From: Brassica napus
Lineage: Eukaryota > Streptophyta > Magnoliopsida > Brassicales > Brassicaceae
Reading direction: 5' to 3'
NCBI RefSeq assembly: GCF_020379485.1
Contig: NC_063452.1
Location: 57,681,338 to 57,745,337 of the forward strand
DNA: 64,000 nt
Part shown: positions 33,601-43,894 of the stretch, piece after piece
Numbering within the stretch: position 1 is the first letter of the stretch
Layout: each line of letters begins with the position of its first letter
Translations under genes and position numbers: made by a program
The notes under the pieces: generated by a model
What the model saw: only the letters and a program-made list of their open reading frames with translations
What the model was told of the DNA's origin: nothing
Database searches by the model: none

Positions 33601-34202
33601 CGGTCGGTTTACGCGATTTTTTACCCTTCCGGCAAATTTCTGACCCGTGATCAATCCCGAATATTTTTCCGCTCCCGTTCTGATGCTCTAAATATTTTTA
33701 ATAGACTCCAGATGAATTCTGATATCCTGTAAAAATATTTCCCGAGCCTCTGGCTTCCTCGAAGAATTCCATAATACCGAAATTAGGGTTTTCGCCCAAT
33801 TTCAGGTTTTCCGGTTGTGCTTCGATCCCGTCGTGCTTGCATCCCGTCGTGCTTAATTCCCTTCCTGCTTCCAACTTATTATGTTTCCAGAATAATATTT
33901 TACTGATACGAAGATTTTTCGAGAAAACTTCGTGATGAAGAAATGTCGGTCTTCAAAAACGTCGAGCTTCTAAACCGTCGTACTTCCAAAATTGTTATGC
34001 TTCCAAAACGTCTGTCTAATCAATCTAAGACATCTTCTAACTATGGTCGAGCAACTTATTCGACTCATAGTTCACCCACGATCACTTATTCTCCCACCTC
34101 GTATTTTAAAGCTTCTCGATCGATCATTATCACCCGCGACTCGACCACAACAAACATACTCGACCATTCTCTTTTTTTTTTTTTTTTTAACGGGTTTCTA
34201 CA

Positions 34203-35736
34203 CTTCCTCTGAAAGATATTTTAGTATGTCCTAACAACGCTTTGACAGAAGAAATCGACAACTGCAAGTTGACTGAAACCTGGTCACTTGTCCCATACAC
34301 ACCAGATATGCATGTATTGGGAAATCGATGGATTCACAGGACGAAATACAATGCAGACGGAACCGTGAAGTCACCGAGGTCGCGACTGGTAGTTCAAGGT
34401 TGTGGACAGGATGAAGGAGTAGATTACTTGGAGATGTATAGTCCCGTGGTTAGAACATCAACAGTGAGAATTGTTCTACATATTGCGATGCTGTTTCAGT
34501 GGGAAAGAAAACAGCTTGATGTTGCAAACGCCTTTCTACATCGAGATTTGAACGAAACAGTCTACATGAGACAGACTTCAGGCTTTGTAGATAAGACCAG
34601 ACCAGATCATGTGTGTCTACTTCACAAGTCTCTCTACGGGCTTAAACAGTCTCCTCGAACTTGGTTCGACAAGTTCAGCACTTACTTGTTGGAGTTTGGA
34701 TTCATTTGCAGTATCAAGGACCCGTCTATATTCATTTACACTAAAGGGAAGACATTATCTTGCTTCTTTTGTACGTCGATGACATATTGTTGACTGGAAA
34801 CTGCACTGATCTGTTGCAAAAGTTATTGGCAGATCTCAGCAAACAATTTCGAATGAAGGATCTTGGCAAGATGCATTACTTCTTGGGAATTCAAGCTGTG
34901 TTTCACAAGTCTGGTTTGTTCCTCTCTCAAGATAGATATGCCTTAGACCTGCTTGTTGTAGCAGGGATGATGGATTGCGCCCCAGTCAACACACCACTTC
35001 CTCTGCAGTTAAGCAAAGCTCCACATCAAGATAAGAAGTTTGAGAATCCTTCTTATTTCTGAAGTCTCGCGGGGAAACTGCAATACCTCACTCTTACCAG
35101 ACCGGATCTGCAGTTCTCTGTCAATTATGTGTGCTAGAAGATGCATGAGCCAACTCTATCAGACTTTGTGCTGCTCAAAAGGATCTTGCGGTATGTAAAA
35201 GGAACGCTTAGCTACGGCATTAATCTCTCTAAAGATACAGACTTCACGCTGAGGGCGTATAGTAACAGTGATTAGGCTGGATGCCATCACACACGCAGAT
35301 CGACTGGGGGGTTATGTACATACCTTGACTCTAACATCATCTCGTGGTCGTCCAAGAAACAACCGACGGTCTCAAGAAGCTCAACAGAGGCAGAGTATCG
35401 AGCTTTATCAGAAACAGCAGCAGAGTTAAGCTGGATGTGTTTGATTCTTCGAGAGATTGGGGTCCCTATCACTGTCACACCAGAACTCTACTGTGACAAC
35501 TTATCATCAGTGCATCTGACCGCAAATCCAGCGTACCACAAGCGCTCTAAGCATTTTGAGTTGGATTATCATTACGTAAAAGAACGAGTGGTGCTTGGTG
35601 CTTTGGTCGTGCGACATGTACCAGCTCGTCATCAGCTGGCAGACATATTCACAAAGCCGCTTACCTTCGGAGCATTCGACAGTCTGAGGTTCAAACTTGG
35701 TGTTGAAGCTACACCCACACCAAGTTTGAGGGGTCA
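34203..35736 (+). pseudogene. Copia pol: reverse transcriptase and RNase H, integrase missing
   Basis: After the protease tail (LKDILVCPN) the sequence jumps directly into reverse transcriptase (LTEEIDNCKLTETWSLVPY), so the whole integrase is deleted. RT continues KQLDVANAFLHRDLNETVYM, LYGLKQSPRTWFDKF and, after a frameshift near 34757, the catalytic LLYVDDILLTG. An in-frame TGA follows at about 35060 (FxSLAGKLQYL). Further frame breaks lie near 35130 and 35273. RNase H (ELYCDNLSSVHL, HFELDYHYVKERV, ADIFTKPL) ends in frame with the second LTR. Confidence 0.9.
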
Positions 35737-36121
35737 TATTGATGAGAGTACATTAAACGGCAGCAGATTGACAAGTGAGCAAAAGGGAAAACAGAAGATG
35801 GGCCACGCAGATGAGAAGAAGCCCAGTCAACAGCCCAACTCAAGTGGTCCCAAGTTTGAATCAACCGCGCAACGTTTATGTCTTGGAAATGAAGACAAGA
35901 GCAGTAAAAGGAAAGTACAAAAGCAGAACATGACGAGAGCCGGTGCAGAAGGGGTTAATGGCTTGAAGCTGGCAAATAGATTCTCAGCCCTTGATCTACA
36001 GAACGTTCATGATTTTAGCCATCTGTCTAGGGCAACCTCTTGTAATAGCTTAAGGCAAGAAATGAATCTATGAAGTTTCAGTAAAGACTAAACTCTTGTT
36101 CATTACACTCAAATTGTTTTA
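35737..36121 (+). repeat. Copia middle LTR (LTR2), 385 bp
   Basis: It is preceded by a purine-rich tract (tttgaggggtca). It lacks about 29 bp (tctatttacactttgcat region) present in LTR1 and LTR3. It is followed by an intact primer site TGGTATCAGAGC (36122-36133). Confidence 0.9.
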
Positions 36122-36137
36122 TGGTATCAGAGCTTCA

Positions 36138-36767
36138 TGGATAACAGATCCATGGAACCGTATACACCACCAACTCTCAAAATCATCAACTCGGTTACAG
36201 TAGAGCTAACGTAGAAGAATTATATCCTATGGAAGCGTCAGTTTGAAGCATTTTTGAACAGTCAAAGGTTGTTGGGATTTGTCACCGGACTCCTGGAATC
36301 AACAGCACATCCACACTAGTGCCAAACCCTGACTATACCCTCTGGTTCCAAACAGACCAAGTTATTCAGTCATGGTTACTTGGTTCTTTCTTTGAAGACA
36401 TCCAGAGTGAGGTGATTCATTGCACGAGTTCTTACGAGATCTGAGTGACTCTGGCGAACCACTTCAACCGTGCTACCTCAGCAAGACTGTTCGAGCTGCA
36501 AAGGAAGCTTCAAACAACGGTCAAACAAGACAAATCTATTTCTGACTATCTACGTGACATAAAGATGATCTGCGACCAGCTCTCCTCTATCAGTAGTCCT
36601 GTTCCTAAAAGAATGAAGATCTTTGTTGTGCTACTGGGTCTAGGACGTGACTATGAGTCCATAAAAACGAGCATAGAAGATAGAAGAAACGATGGATGCT
36701 GAGTTTTCACCAACTTTTGACGACATAGTTCCAAGACTGGTCGCGTTTGATGACAGGCTCCAGAGTT
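36138..36767 (+). pseudogene. Second, truncated Copia gag
   Basis: It matches 29312-29965 with an early stop (tag for gag in VELT*KNYI), a deletion in the ATPQPAAT region, a TGA replacing the Trp of WVTL, and a short duplication (gaagatagaagaa). It ends at ctccagagtta, where it joins LTR sequence. Confidence 0.88.
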
Positions 36768-36961
36768 AATGGCTTGAAGCTGGCAAATAGATTCTCAGCC
36801 CTTGATCTATGTAACGTTCATGATTAAGCCATCTGTCTAGGGCAACTCTATTTACACTTTGCATATAAATATCAACTTCTTGTAATAGCTTAAGGCAAGA
36901 AATGAATCTATGAAGTTTCAGTAAAGAGAAAACTCTTGTTCATTACACTCAAATTGTTTTA
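36768..36961 (+). repeat. Copia third LTR (LTR3), 5'-truncated
   Basis: It corresponds to the last ~190 bp of LTR1 (from atggcttgaagctgg). The join with gag at gttaatgg has a few bases of microhomology, as expected of a deletion between gag and the LTR. Confidence 0.88.
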
Positions 36962-37058
36962 GAGACGTCTTAAATCGAGAAAGCTTCCAGTTTGGAACCA
37001 TAGATTGACAATTTTTACACTTGTTTTTTAACGATTCAGATTGTCGTGGAAAGTAAAA

Positions 37059-37526
37059 TCATTTGCCAGATCCAGATCCAAACAAGTAACCTAGAGAAGA
37101 TCCTCCACCAGGTGCAGCATGAACCTTCGTCGATGGTCGATCCTGTTTCTCACAAAAAAAAATAAAGACCACATTTTTTATCCTAATTATTAATAAACTC
37201 AAAAGTATTATTATTACCGTGAGAAAGTTACCACAGTTTTGTCCCTCTGTTCTCAAGTAATTATTAGGGCTTCCTCTTACACCTGCCGACATCTCCTTCT
37301 TCTTCTCCTCCTCCGTCATGTTTTTATCTCCGGTGATAGTGTTTGTGGTGGTGGTGGTCGTGAGTCTGCCTCCAGCTCCGTTGGTGGTAGTTGGTGTTGT
37401 TGTGGTGGTGGTAAAGCTGGTGTTAACGGCGGGCTTGGTCGGTTTGGAAACTGACTTGCCGGATCCAAAAAGGTAACCGAGAGAGCTCTCTCCTCCACCG
37501 CTGTTAATTCCTCTAGCTTTCCCCAT
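37059..37526 (-). CDS. SP1L4: SPIRAL1-like microtubule protein, two coding exons
   Basis: The join is 37218-37526 and 37059-37142 on the reverse strand, with a 75-bp GT/AG intron and a 130-residue product. SPIRAL1-family proteins are small plant microtubule-associated proteins that keep cortical arrays ordered and cell expansion straight. Both diagnostic repeats are present: GGGESSLGYLFGSGK near the N-terminus and APGGGSSLGYLFGSG at the C-terminus. They are separated by a Thr-rich, low-complexity linker (TTTTTTPTTTNGAGGRL). The middle motif NNYLRTEGQNCGNFLTDRPSTKV is also family-typical. ATG at 37526. A Copia insertion ends about 100 bp past the stop. The SP1L4 name rests on position between COBL4 and LNG1 as remembered from Arabidopsis. 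Confidence 0.93.
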   Translation of the reverse strand: MGKARGINSGGGESSLGYLFGSGKSVSKPTKPAVNTSFTTTTTTPTTTNGAGGRLTTTTTTNTITGDKNMTEEEKKKEMSAGVRGSPNNYLRTEGQNCGNFLTVIIILLSLLIIRIKNVVFIFFCEKQDRPSTKVHAAPGGGSSLGYLFGSGSGK

Positions 37527-37768
37527 TTCCCGGCAAGTTAATTCTGCCGCCGATACTTGAATATCTAACAATGTGTAGCATTAGATTTTTTTTTTTAAAA
37601 AAGATCTTTAATATATTTAGATATACTTGTATTCAAGAGTAGATTATTTTTTAAAAAATTACCGTTTTTCTGGTTTTGTTTGTTCTTCTTCTTCTACGAT
37701 ATGCCACAATTCAAGGCAGAGAAACAGAGGAACAAGGACATACACACATGCCCTGGTGTACTTATATA

Positions 37769-37824
37769 CACGTGTAAGACAATGTGTGGTGAGTAATAGG
37801 CCTGAGGTTATGGCCAGGCACGTG
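37769..37824. promoter_or_regulatory. Two G-boxes upstream of SP1L4
   Basis: CACGTG occurs at 37769-37774 and 37819-37824, about 245 and 295 bp before the SP1L4 ATG. These palindromes bind bZIP/bHLH factors in plants. Function here is inferred. Confidence 0.45.
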
Positions 37825-37829
37825 TGGAG

Positions 37830-38458
37830 TTAAGACGTTGGTGGCTTGGTGCATGCCTCCTTTTTCTTTTTTTTTTTGTTACTGGGTGCATGCCTCCTAA
37901 AAAGTTTTACCGGTATTTTTCTGTTTTTTTGGTGTAAAGCCGTTTTTTTTTTGTCAACCGGTGTAAGCCGTTTGTAACCATTTTTGTTGTTATTTTTTTC
38001 TGAATGTTTTTTTTATGATTATATATTTAGATTGGTTTCATACGATCCAAAGACTGGAATCTCTATAATAACAATGACAGCCCACAAATTTATATATACT
38101 AACACTACCATCTTCATTATAGAGAGCTAATAGAGGCAGGCCATTATGCAAGATGTATATTATCTAATTCTAGTCTATCTCTGTTCTCTCTAATATTCGG
38201 TACCATCACATGATTTGCATATCCTTATGTGAGTTTACAGCTAAGATGCAGAATGTACACTACGTTGACAAACAACAACTATATTCATAATATATTTTTT
38301 TATCAAGAAACATTAAAAATAAGCTCCTGAGATCTTAGCTAATAGCTACTCAGAAACCATCCTTACCTCTCCTTCAACGTCTCTTGCACCGTTGATATGG
38401 AAATAATATTCGGTTTGACGTATATGTTTGTTTATTTATGGGGTTTCATTTACGTAGT
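37830..38458. other. Intergenic, T-rich, no gene
   Basis: A short ggtgcatgcctcc sequence is repeated at 37848 and 37886, and ccggtgtaa/gccgttt words recur at 37930-37975. No coding seen. Confidence 0.5.
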
Positions 38459-38612
38459 GAAAATACAATGTTAAAGTCCTAGAATATCAAACATGAGTTT
38501 AGGAAGATTAGTCTCATCTACAGTTTTTTGGAAAAGTTTAGAGTATCTTGGCAAGGTGAGATAGTTACTCTCTCTAGCTGGCTTGAAGTCTCTTGACTCT
38601 CTCCAGCAGAGG
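38459..38612 (-). pseudogene. C-terminal fragment of a PR5K-like receptor kinase (copy A)
   Basis: About 150 bp (tatcaaacatgagtttagga, tatcttggcaaggtg, cttgaagtctcttgactctc) match the terminal region of the kinase copy at 40746-40950. It is the end of a kinase whose N-terminal pieces lie at 40074-40640. The phytocyanin-like gene sits between them. Confidence 0.75.
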
Positions 38613-38926
38613 ATCCTGAGCTTTTTTACTCGTTCGGTTTTGGTGATTTGAACCAATTCCAATATATCAAATGTAGAAAAAGCCCACGGTATTTCTCATA
38701 AACTTGGCCCGTTATTCTCTAAAAGGAAACAACAAAACTAAAATATTAATAATCGGTGTATTTAAAAATAGATATCAAATAAGATTTTTGATGAAACTCA
38801 CACGCGAACCTGATCAGAAAAGGATTAGAGATTTTAAAACGTGATTCTTTCCTTTTCCAGATTAGATATGTGAATTTTTTTTAAACGGTTTATATCATTA
38901 AAAAGGAAAATAGGATCCGTAAACCC
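38613..38926. other. Upstream region of the phytocyanin-like gene
   Basis: No kinase homology was detected after 38612, so this belongs with the inserted phytocyanin gene. AT-rich, no coding seen. Confidence 0.45.
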
Positions 38927-38936
38927 TTATATAAGG
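38927..38936 (+). promoter_or_regulatory. TATA box of the phytocyanin-like gene
   Basis: TTATATAAGG lies 109 bp before the ATG at 39046, a normal distance for a plant promoter with a short leader. Confidence 0.6.
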
Positions 38937-39045
38937 AGGGTTAAGGTATACTATTTTGTTTCATTCACACATTCATCAAAGCTTTCTCATTCAGCTAGTT
39001 TAAGATTTTGCTTCCAAAACTTTCACTATTCGATCATAGCTTGTA

Positions 39046-39900
39046 ATGAGGATGATGAGCTTCGTGTTTGCAATGATGATGAGCTTCGTGGTTCTCTCGG
39101 GTTGCTGCTCAGCGAAGATCTACAAAGTGGGAGACTCCGAGGGATGGACTGCCAAGGACGACGTCTATTACACGTGGGCCGAGACCGACCATAAGGAGTT
39201 CCACGTTGGAGATTCTCTGGTCTTCGAATACGATCCCATTGTCAACGACGTGACTCATGTTTCCGGCGCTCTGGAATATGAGTTTTGCGACTATTCTTCT
39301 CCTAAAATTGTCTACAACACAGGACACGATGTCGTGACTCTCATGGAACCAGGTTTTCACTACTTCATCACCTCGAATCAAGTTCAATGCGTATTGGGAC
39401 AGAAGCTCGAAGTTCTTGTCATCCATGACCCGTCACGTCCGGTTCCTCCACCACCACCGAGCAAGATCCTTCCTGTCGGAAATACCTACAAGGTCGGAGG
39501 AGACTCAGGAGGATGGAAAGTGTATGATAGTGACTTCTATAACAAGTGGAGTGAGGAGAAACAGTTTCATGTTGGAGATACTTTGTTTTTCGAATACGAC
39601 AACGAAGTCAGCGACGTGTATGAAATCAACGGTGATCTAGAATTTATGACGTGCGACCCAACGTCTCCTGTAGCTGTGCACAAGACAGGACACGATCTTG
39701 TTAGGCTTATGGAACCGGGAGTTCATTATTTCATAACCTCACCCTCGGGTTCTTGTGAAGCTGGGCTTAAGCTTCGAGTGATGGTGGGACCACAATCCAA
39801 AGCTGTTGTTTTCCCTAATTTTCCCAAGAAGGTGGACTTGTCAGCTATGGAGCGCCTCAACAACTGGTTGAAGACTTTCAAACCCCAGCCCCATCATTAA
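39046..39900 (+). CDS. Secreted protein with two phytocyanin domains, no copper ligands
   Basis: An intronless frame of 284 residues. Residues 1-23 form a signal peptide ending CCSA. Domain 1 covers about 24-128 and domain 2 about 145-249, joined by a Pro-rich linker (VPPPPPSK). Each has the phytocyanin pattern (GDSEGWTAKDDVYY, HVGDSLVFEYD, GFHYFITS...C..GQKL). The four type-1 copper ligands (His, Cys, His, Met/Gln) are replaced in both domains: Thr stands where Cys is expected after YFI, and Gln or Ser where His precedes the last Cys. The disulfide cysteines are kept. This resembles early-nodulin-like proteins, which are extracellular and do not bind copper. No GPI signal follows domain 2. 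It lies inside a split kinase pseudogene, so it has moved here. Confidence 0.88.
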   Translation: MRMMSFVFAMMMSFVVLSGCCSAKIYKVGDSEGWTAKDDVYYTWAETDHKEFHVGDSLVFEYDPIVNDVTHVSGALEYEFCDYSSPKIVYNTGHDVVTLMEPGFHYFITSNQVQCVLGQKLEVLVIHDPSRPVPPPPPSKILPVGNTYKVGGDSGGWKVYDSDFYNKWSEEKQFHVGDTLFFEYDNEVSDVYEINGDLEFMTCDPTSPVAVHKTGHDLVRLMEPGVHYFITSPSGSCEAGLKLRVMVGPQSKAVVFPNFPKKVDLSAMERLNNWLKTFKPQPHH

Positions 39901-40073
39901 ACCATTTGTTTTTGTTTATTGGTTTGATTATTTGTAACCAGTTTGGAGTTATTGTTGTCTCTTTCTCTCTTGTCTACTTTAGCTTTTTTGTTTTAAGAGT
40001 GTACTTATCTATCACAGTCATTGTAGAGTTTATTTGATTCGAGGAGTATTAATAAACGATGTCTTTTGTTGCC
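39901..40073 (+). terminator. 3' flank of the phytocyanin-like gene
   Basis: T-rich sequence follows the stop, with a possible polyadenylation signal aataaa near 40051. Kinase-copy homology restarts at about 40074. Confidence 0.4.
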
Positions 40074-40640
40074 TTCAATAATAGAATCCAAGTAGAGAAA
40101 CGATATTAACATGAGAGGTTCTACTCATGCTAGCTACTTTGTTGATGAACTTTTCTCCATTCCCCCTTTGAATCCTTCAAGATCTTTACTGCAACGTCTG
40201 TACCGCTTCCATCTGATAGTTTTCCTTTATAGACTGTTTCAAATCCTCCTTTCCCGAGAACATGGGAGAATGAGTTTGTCATCTTCTTGACTTTGGCATA
40301 TAACTATATCGTTTCAACGTTACGATTGCTTCAATGTTTTCGCCGCTCCAATCACTCTTTCTTCGTCTTTGCTCTCACCACTACCGTACTCGCAGTAGAA
40401 ATGATCATCACAAGTAAAGCTGTTGAGATTCCTGTTAAAAAAACAAGACTAAAAAGTTATGTTTACATGTACACTACTAACCATAACTTTGTAGAGGAAA
40501 ATCTTACCAGAGACGAACAAATGGGAAGCATAATGAAAATTAATGGCAATCTCTTAGTCATTAGCCTCAGAGGAAAGGAAAATATTAATTCAGTATCTCA
40601 CCAGAAAACCCTTTATATTTTCATGGCCAAGGTAGAATAG
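40074..40640 (-). pseudogene. PR5K-like receptor kinase, copy A, leader and kinase N-lobe only
   Basis: 40074-40450 matches the transmembrane/juxtamembrane and ATP-binding part of the full copy ([29 protein letters not shown]), with frameshifts. 40500-40570 matches its signal-peptide exon at 49504-49560. The thaumatin domain that should lie between them is gone. The upstream flank to 40680 also matches 49561-49700. Dead remnant of a tandem duplicate. Confidence 0.82.
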
Positions 40641-41127
40641 TATTTTGCTTCTTTTGTTTGATGACTATCGTAGGAAGGTGATTTTTTTTATCTCAAAATA
40701 ATCATTACAACTTTTACTTATGGGACATCATTTACACAGTGGAAATATACAATGATAAAGTCCAACAATATCAAACATGAGTTTAGGAAGATTAACTCTC
40801 ATCTACAATATCTCGATCCGGTTTTTTGGGAAAGTTTATCTTTTTTTTTGAAACCTGAGTTCAGAGTATCTTGGCAAGGTGAAAGAGTTCATCTCTCTAA
40901 CTGGCTTGATGTAGGCATACTTGAAGTCTCTTGACTCTCTTCAGCAGATACCATTACTGCGGGTGAGCCTAAGAGAGGCTTAGGTGGAACATGCAAAGCC
41001 TCTAGACTTCACTCTAACATTTCAACGACTTTGTTCATCGATCGACGATCAAATGGATTTGTTTGAATACACCATAAACCCACCAACACCATTTTTTTCA
41101 CTAACTTATCTTCTTTCTCCGTCATTT

Positions 41128-41496
41128 TGTTGGGGGTGAATTTACATCTTCCCTAAATGTTCATTAGACATTAAATTAGGCCCACTTCATTATGAAACCC
41201 TAGACATCTTTCTTCTATAAATAAGGAGTTCTCTCCTTATTAGAAAGGATCGTCTCTTCTCCATTTTAGACTTAGAACACTTCTTACAAAGGGTTTATAG
41301 AATCTTAAATTAATTTACACTAGAAACCATTCTTATAATACAATTTTTGATCAATAAACTCTTTTTGATTCATTTCTCATTTGATTCCTTTGAGATTTCT
41401 CCTAAACCTCAAGAATCTAATATTTTATCTTTAGATTCTTTTATTGTATTGATTCAACAAACATCACCAGCATAAACACCATTTTTGGATCAAACA
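41128..41496 (+). repeat. LTR1 of the LARD-like element
   Basis: 369 bp, starting TG and ending CA. It contains tataaataagg as a promoter-like TATA near 41214. Confidence 0.92.
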
Positions 41497-42269
41497 GTTA
41501 GCGCTAGAAAGAGGGGGCTAAGGAGAACTATCTTCAAAGCATGTCAAATTTGGGAAAATCCTAGATCTGTGCTCATCAAACTCGGTCCAATAGATAAGTT
41601 TACAAAACGATATCTCATTACAAAATTCGATTTCATTGACTACAACATAATATACACATGCTAAACCTATGAAAAGGATTTTAATTATTTTTTTAAAAAA
41701 ATTATTATTATCTTGGATTTAGGAGTCGCCGGTCAAAACGGAGATCGTGGGAGTTCCATCATGGTCCCGACAACAATCTAGCTTGAGACGGAAGCAGAGA
41801 TCGAGCAAAGCTGTTGCGTGGATTTACATCCCCTCAAGCCCACCGAGATCGAACCGAAACGGTGACATCGTCGTCCTCCGACAAAGGAAACAGAGGCCAC
41901 TGCGGGTCGGTTCTTAAACTGATGACGTTCGGGAAACTTCTAATCTCCGGCGAGTTTGCAACCGACAACAAGCCGCTTCGTCGTTTCCCTCCGGGTCAGT
42001 TCTCCGCCGTTGCTTCCTCAGATCCGTCGAAGCTCCACTCAACTGCAACCGGCAACAAGCTGGTCGTACAACACATAGCTTTCGGGGAAAAGAGGTCTGA
42101 GATCTCCATCTCTAACCTCCGCCAGACATCCAGCGAGTGGGCCAGTTCAGCAGCGGCCTTCGAGTTGATAGTGAAAGCTCATCTACGGACCAGAGAGCTT
42201 CAAAGCCGCGGGCTAGGTGATTTGGACTCAAAGATGATAACTTTCGCGAAGCCCTGATTGAGCCCAACC

Positions 42270-42435
42270 ACGATCTCGTAATCACCTTGTCACAACGATC
42301 TCGGCGTCTCGTTATCACACGATCTCGGCGTCTCGTTATCACAATGATCTTAGCGTCTCGTTATCACACGATTCGAGAGACTGTTCTACGAAATCATCTC
42401 AAGCTCTCTAAATCATCTCAAGCTCTCTAAATCAT
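42270..42435. repeat. Short tandem repeats inside the LARD-like element
   Basis: A unit of about 27 bp with gatctcggcgtctcgttatc occurs about three times. It is followed by a 20-bp unit with aatcatctcaagctctct in about 2.7 copies. Confidence 0.75.
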
Positions 42436-43894
42436 CTCAAGCAAGGAGACTTGAGCTCTGTTTTTCAAAGACGAGGACGCTCTCAAGCCTCAATGTCAAC
42501 AGAAACAGTTTGTGTTTCATCTTCATCTTAACTGATTGTGAGAAGCGGAGATTGCAACATCTCGCAAGGCATGCTCCAGCTTTTACTGCCGCTGTTATGA
42601 TTCCACTCAGCTTCACATGCTTGTTCACTGCTCCAGACTCATTGCAGTGACCTCTCTCATCCTGTCTTTAAGCTCAGCCTCTCGGACAGAGGCAATCACG
42701 TGATGACCTTGATAGTAATGATCTTGTCTCCACACCCTGCTTCCTGTGCTTCACCACCATGACGTCTTCAAAAGCTCCGTCAATGGCTTTGTTCTCGGCA
42801 TTCACCTCGTCACGTCACTAGTGTCATCAAGGGATCGTGAGAATCACGAGGAAAGAGGCAACAAGAAGCGCAGAACGTTAGGCTTCAGATACATCAATCT
42901 CTACGAGGCTTTAGGCTCCATCGTTGCAGTCTTGCGAGATCAGGAGATGAGATTGTTCTTACTGAACTCTTCTCCTCTCCTGTTTGTGCCAGTTGCGGAG
43001 AGCTCTAGAGAAGACCTTGGGAGATCACTGTGAACCAGCCACCTCGCCACAGACGTCTGGAAGCTTGACACAAAGCCATCTCGGCATATTCATGATCCCA
43101 GCTGTGACACCTCAAGAACATTGGATAAGATCGTCGAGACCGATCTAGTAAAGCCACCATGTCATCTCGCCACGAGCTCGACGAACAGAGACGGCCCCGA
43201 GATGAGAAGAGTCATGATCTCTAGAGCAGCTCAAAGCTTCAAGTTCTGCTCAAGCTCCAAAACGAGAGAAAGAGGGCGCTCGCCGTGGGGAACATATGGG
43301 TGATCAGACCAGCTCAGCCTCTCTTTACGATCAGCTCATGATCCACTTCAAAGAAAAAGTCTCATATCCAACAACCAGCAACTACTCATCCTCAAAGATA
43401 AGTGTTGTTTAATCTTGATTGCTTTATTGCTTGCAACCTATGCATACTGTCGATTTATAAATAAATCACTAACATCATATGCAAGAGCCAAGCAATTATT
43501 TGATCATCATCATTGCTTGCTTATCAATTACACAAAACTTTGATTATCTCTTTTGGATAAACTTGATCTGACAATTATCATATTTTTCTTTGTGAGCCAG
43601 AATCAATTGCGAGGCAGACATATGACAATCTCACACTCTGGTACAAGCTCTAGCTGACGTGATCACGGTCCGCATAACTCCTGTTGACTTCATCGTCGCC
43701 AATCGCGAGCTCACCACAGACCTCACAACTCAACAGCACAAGCCGGCACATTTCTCAACATCATTATAGCCTGACGAACACACAAGCCAACAACTTGCTT
43801 GGCACACACGATCTCAACACGAGACTTCGGGTCAGCAATAGTTCGGTAAACGTGTATTGTAAGCACAAATTTAAATTGAACTTACTTTTTATTA

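Larger units (their letters stand above)
30469..34202. mobile_element. Nested solo LTR, Gypsy-like, 3.73 kb, TSD CTTCC
   Basis: It is flanked by CTTCC at 30464-30468 and 34203-34207. Removing it joins the Copia protease reading ...GNLP and LKDILVCPN... perfectly. It starts TATAACACCCCCGAACC (probably TG changed to TA) and ends TTTCTACA. A long non-coding sequence with this start and end and a 5-bp duplication fits a solo LTR of a chromovirus (Tekay/Del-like) Gypsy element; the clade is inference. No coding region seen. Confidence 0.72.
28883..36961 (+). mobile_element. Ty1/Copia retrotransposon with three LTRs, TSD GAGAC
   Basis: The order is LTR (28883-29296), gag and protease start, nested LTR insert, reverse transcriptase, RNase H, second LTR (35737-36121), second partial gag (to about 36767), truncated third LTR (to 36961). 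The 5-bp target duplication GAGAC at 28878-28882 and 36962-36966 encloses the whole, so it behaves as one insertion. LTRs start TATTGATGAG and end ATTGTTTTA instead of TG...CA. Integrase is absent, and frameshifts and stops break pol. Non-autonomous. Confidence 0.92.

Noticed and set aside
37239..37454. Forward frame opposite SP1L4
   Set aside because: It is the antisense shadow of the Thr-rich SP1L4 exon.
41814..42257. 147-codon frame in the LARD-like element
   Set aside because: It has no gag, protease or other family motif; codon content is Ser/Arg-rich and unlike the neighbouring genes.
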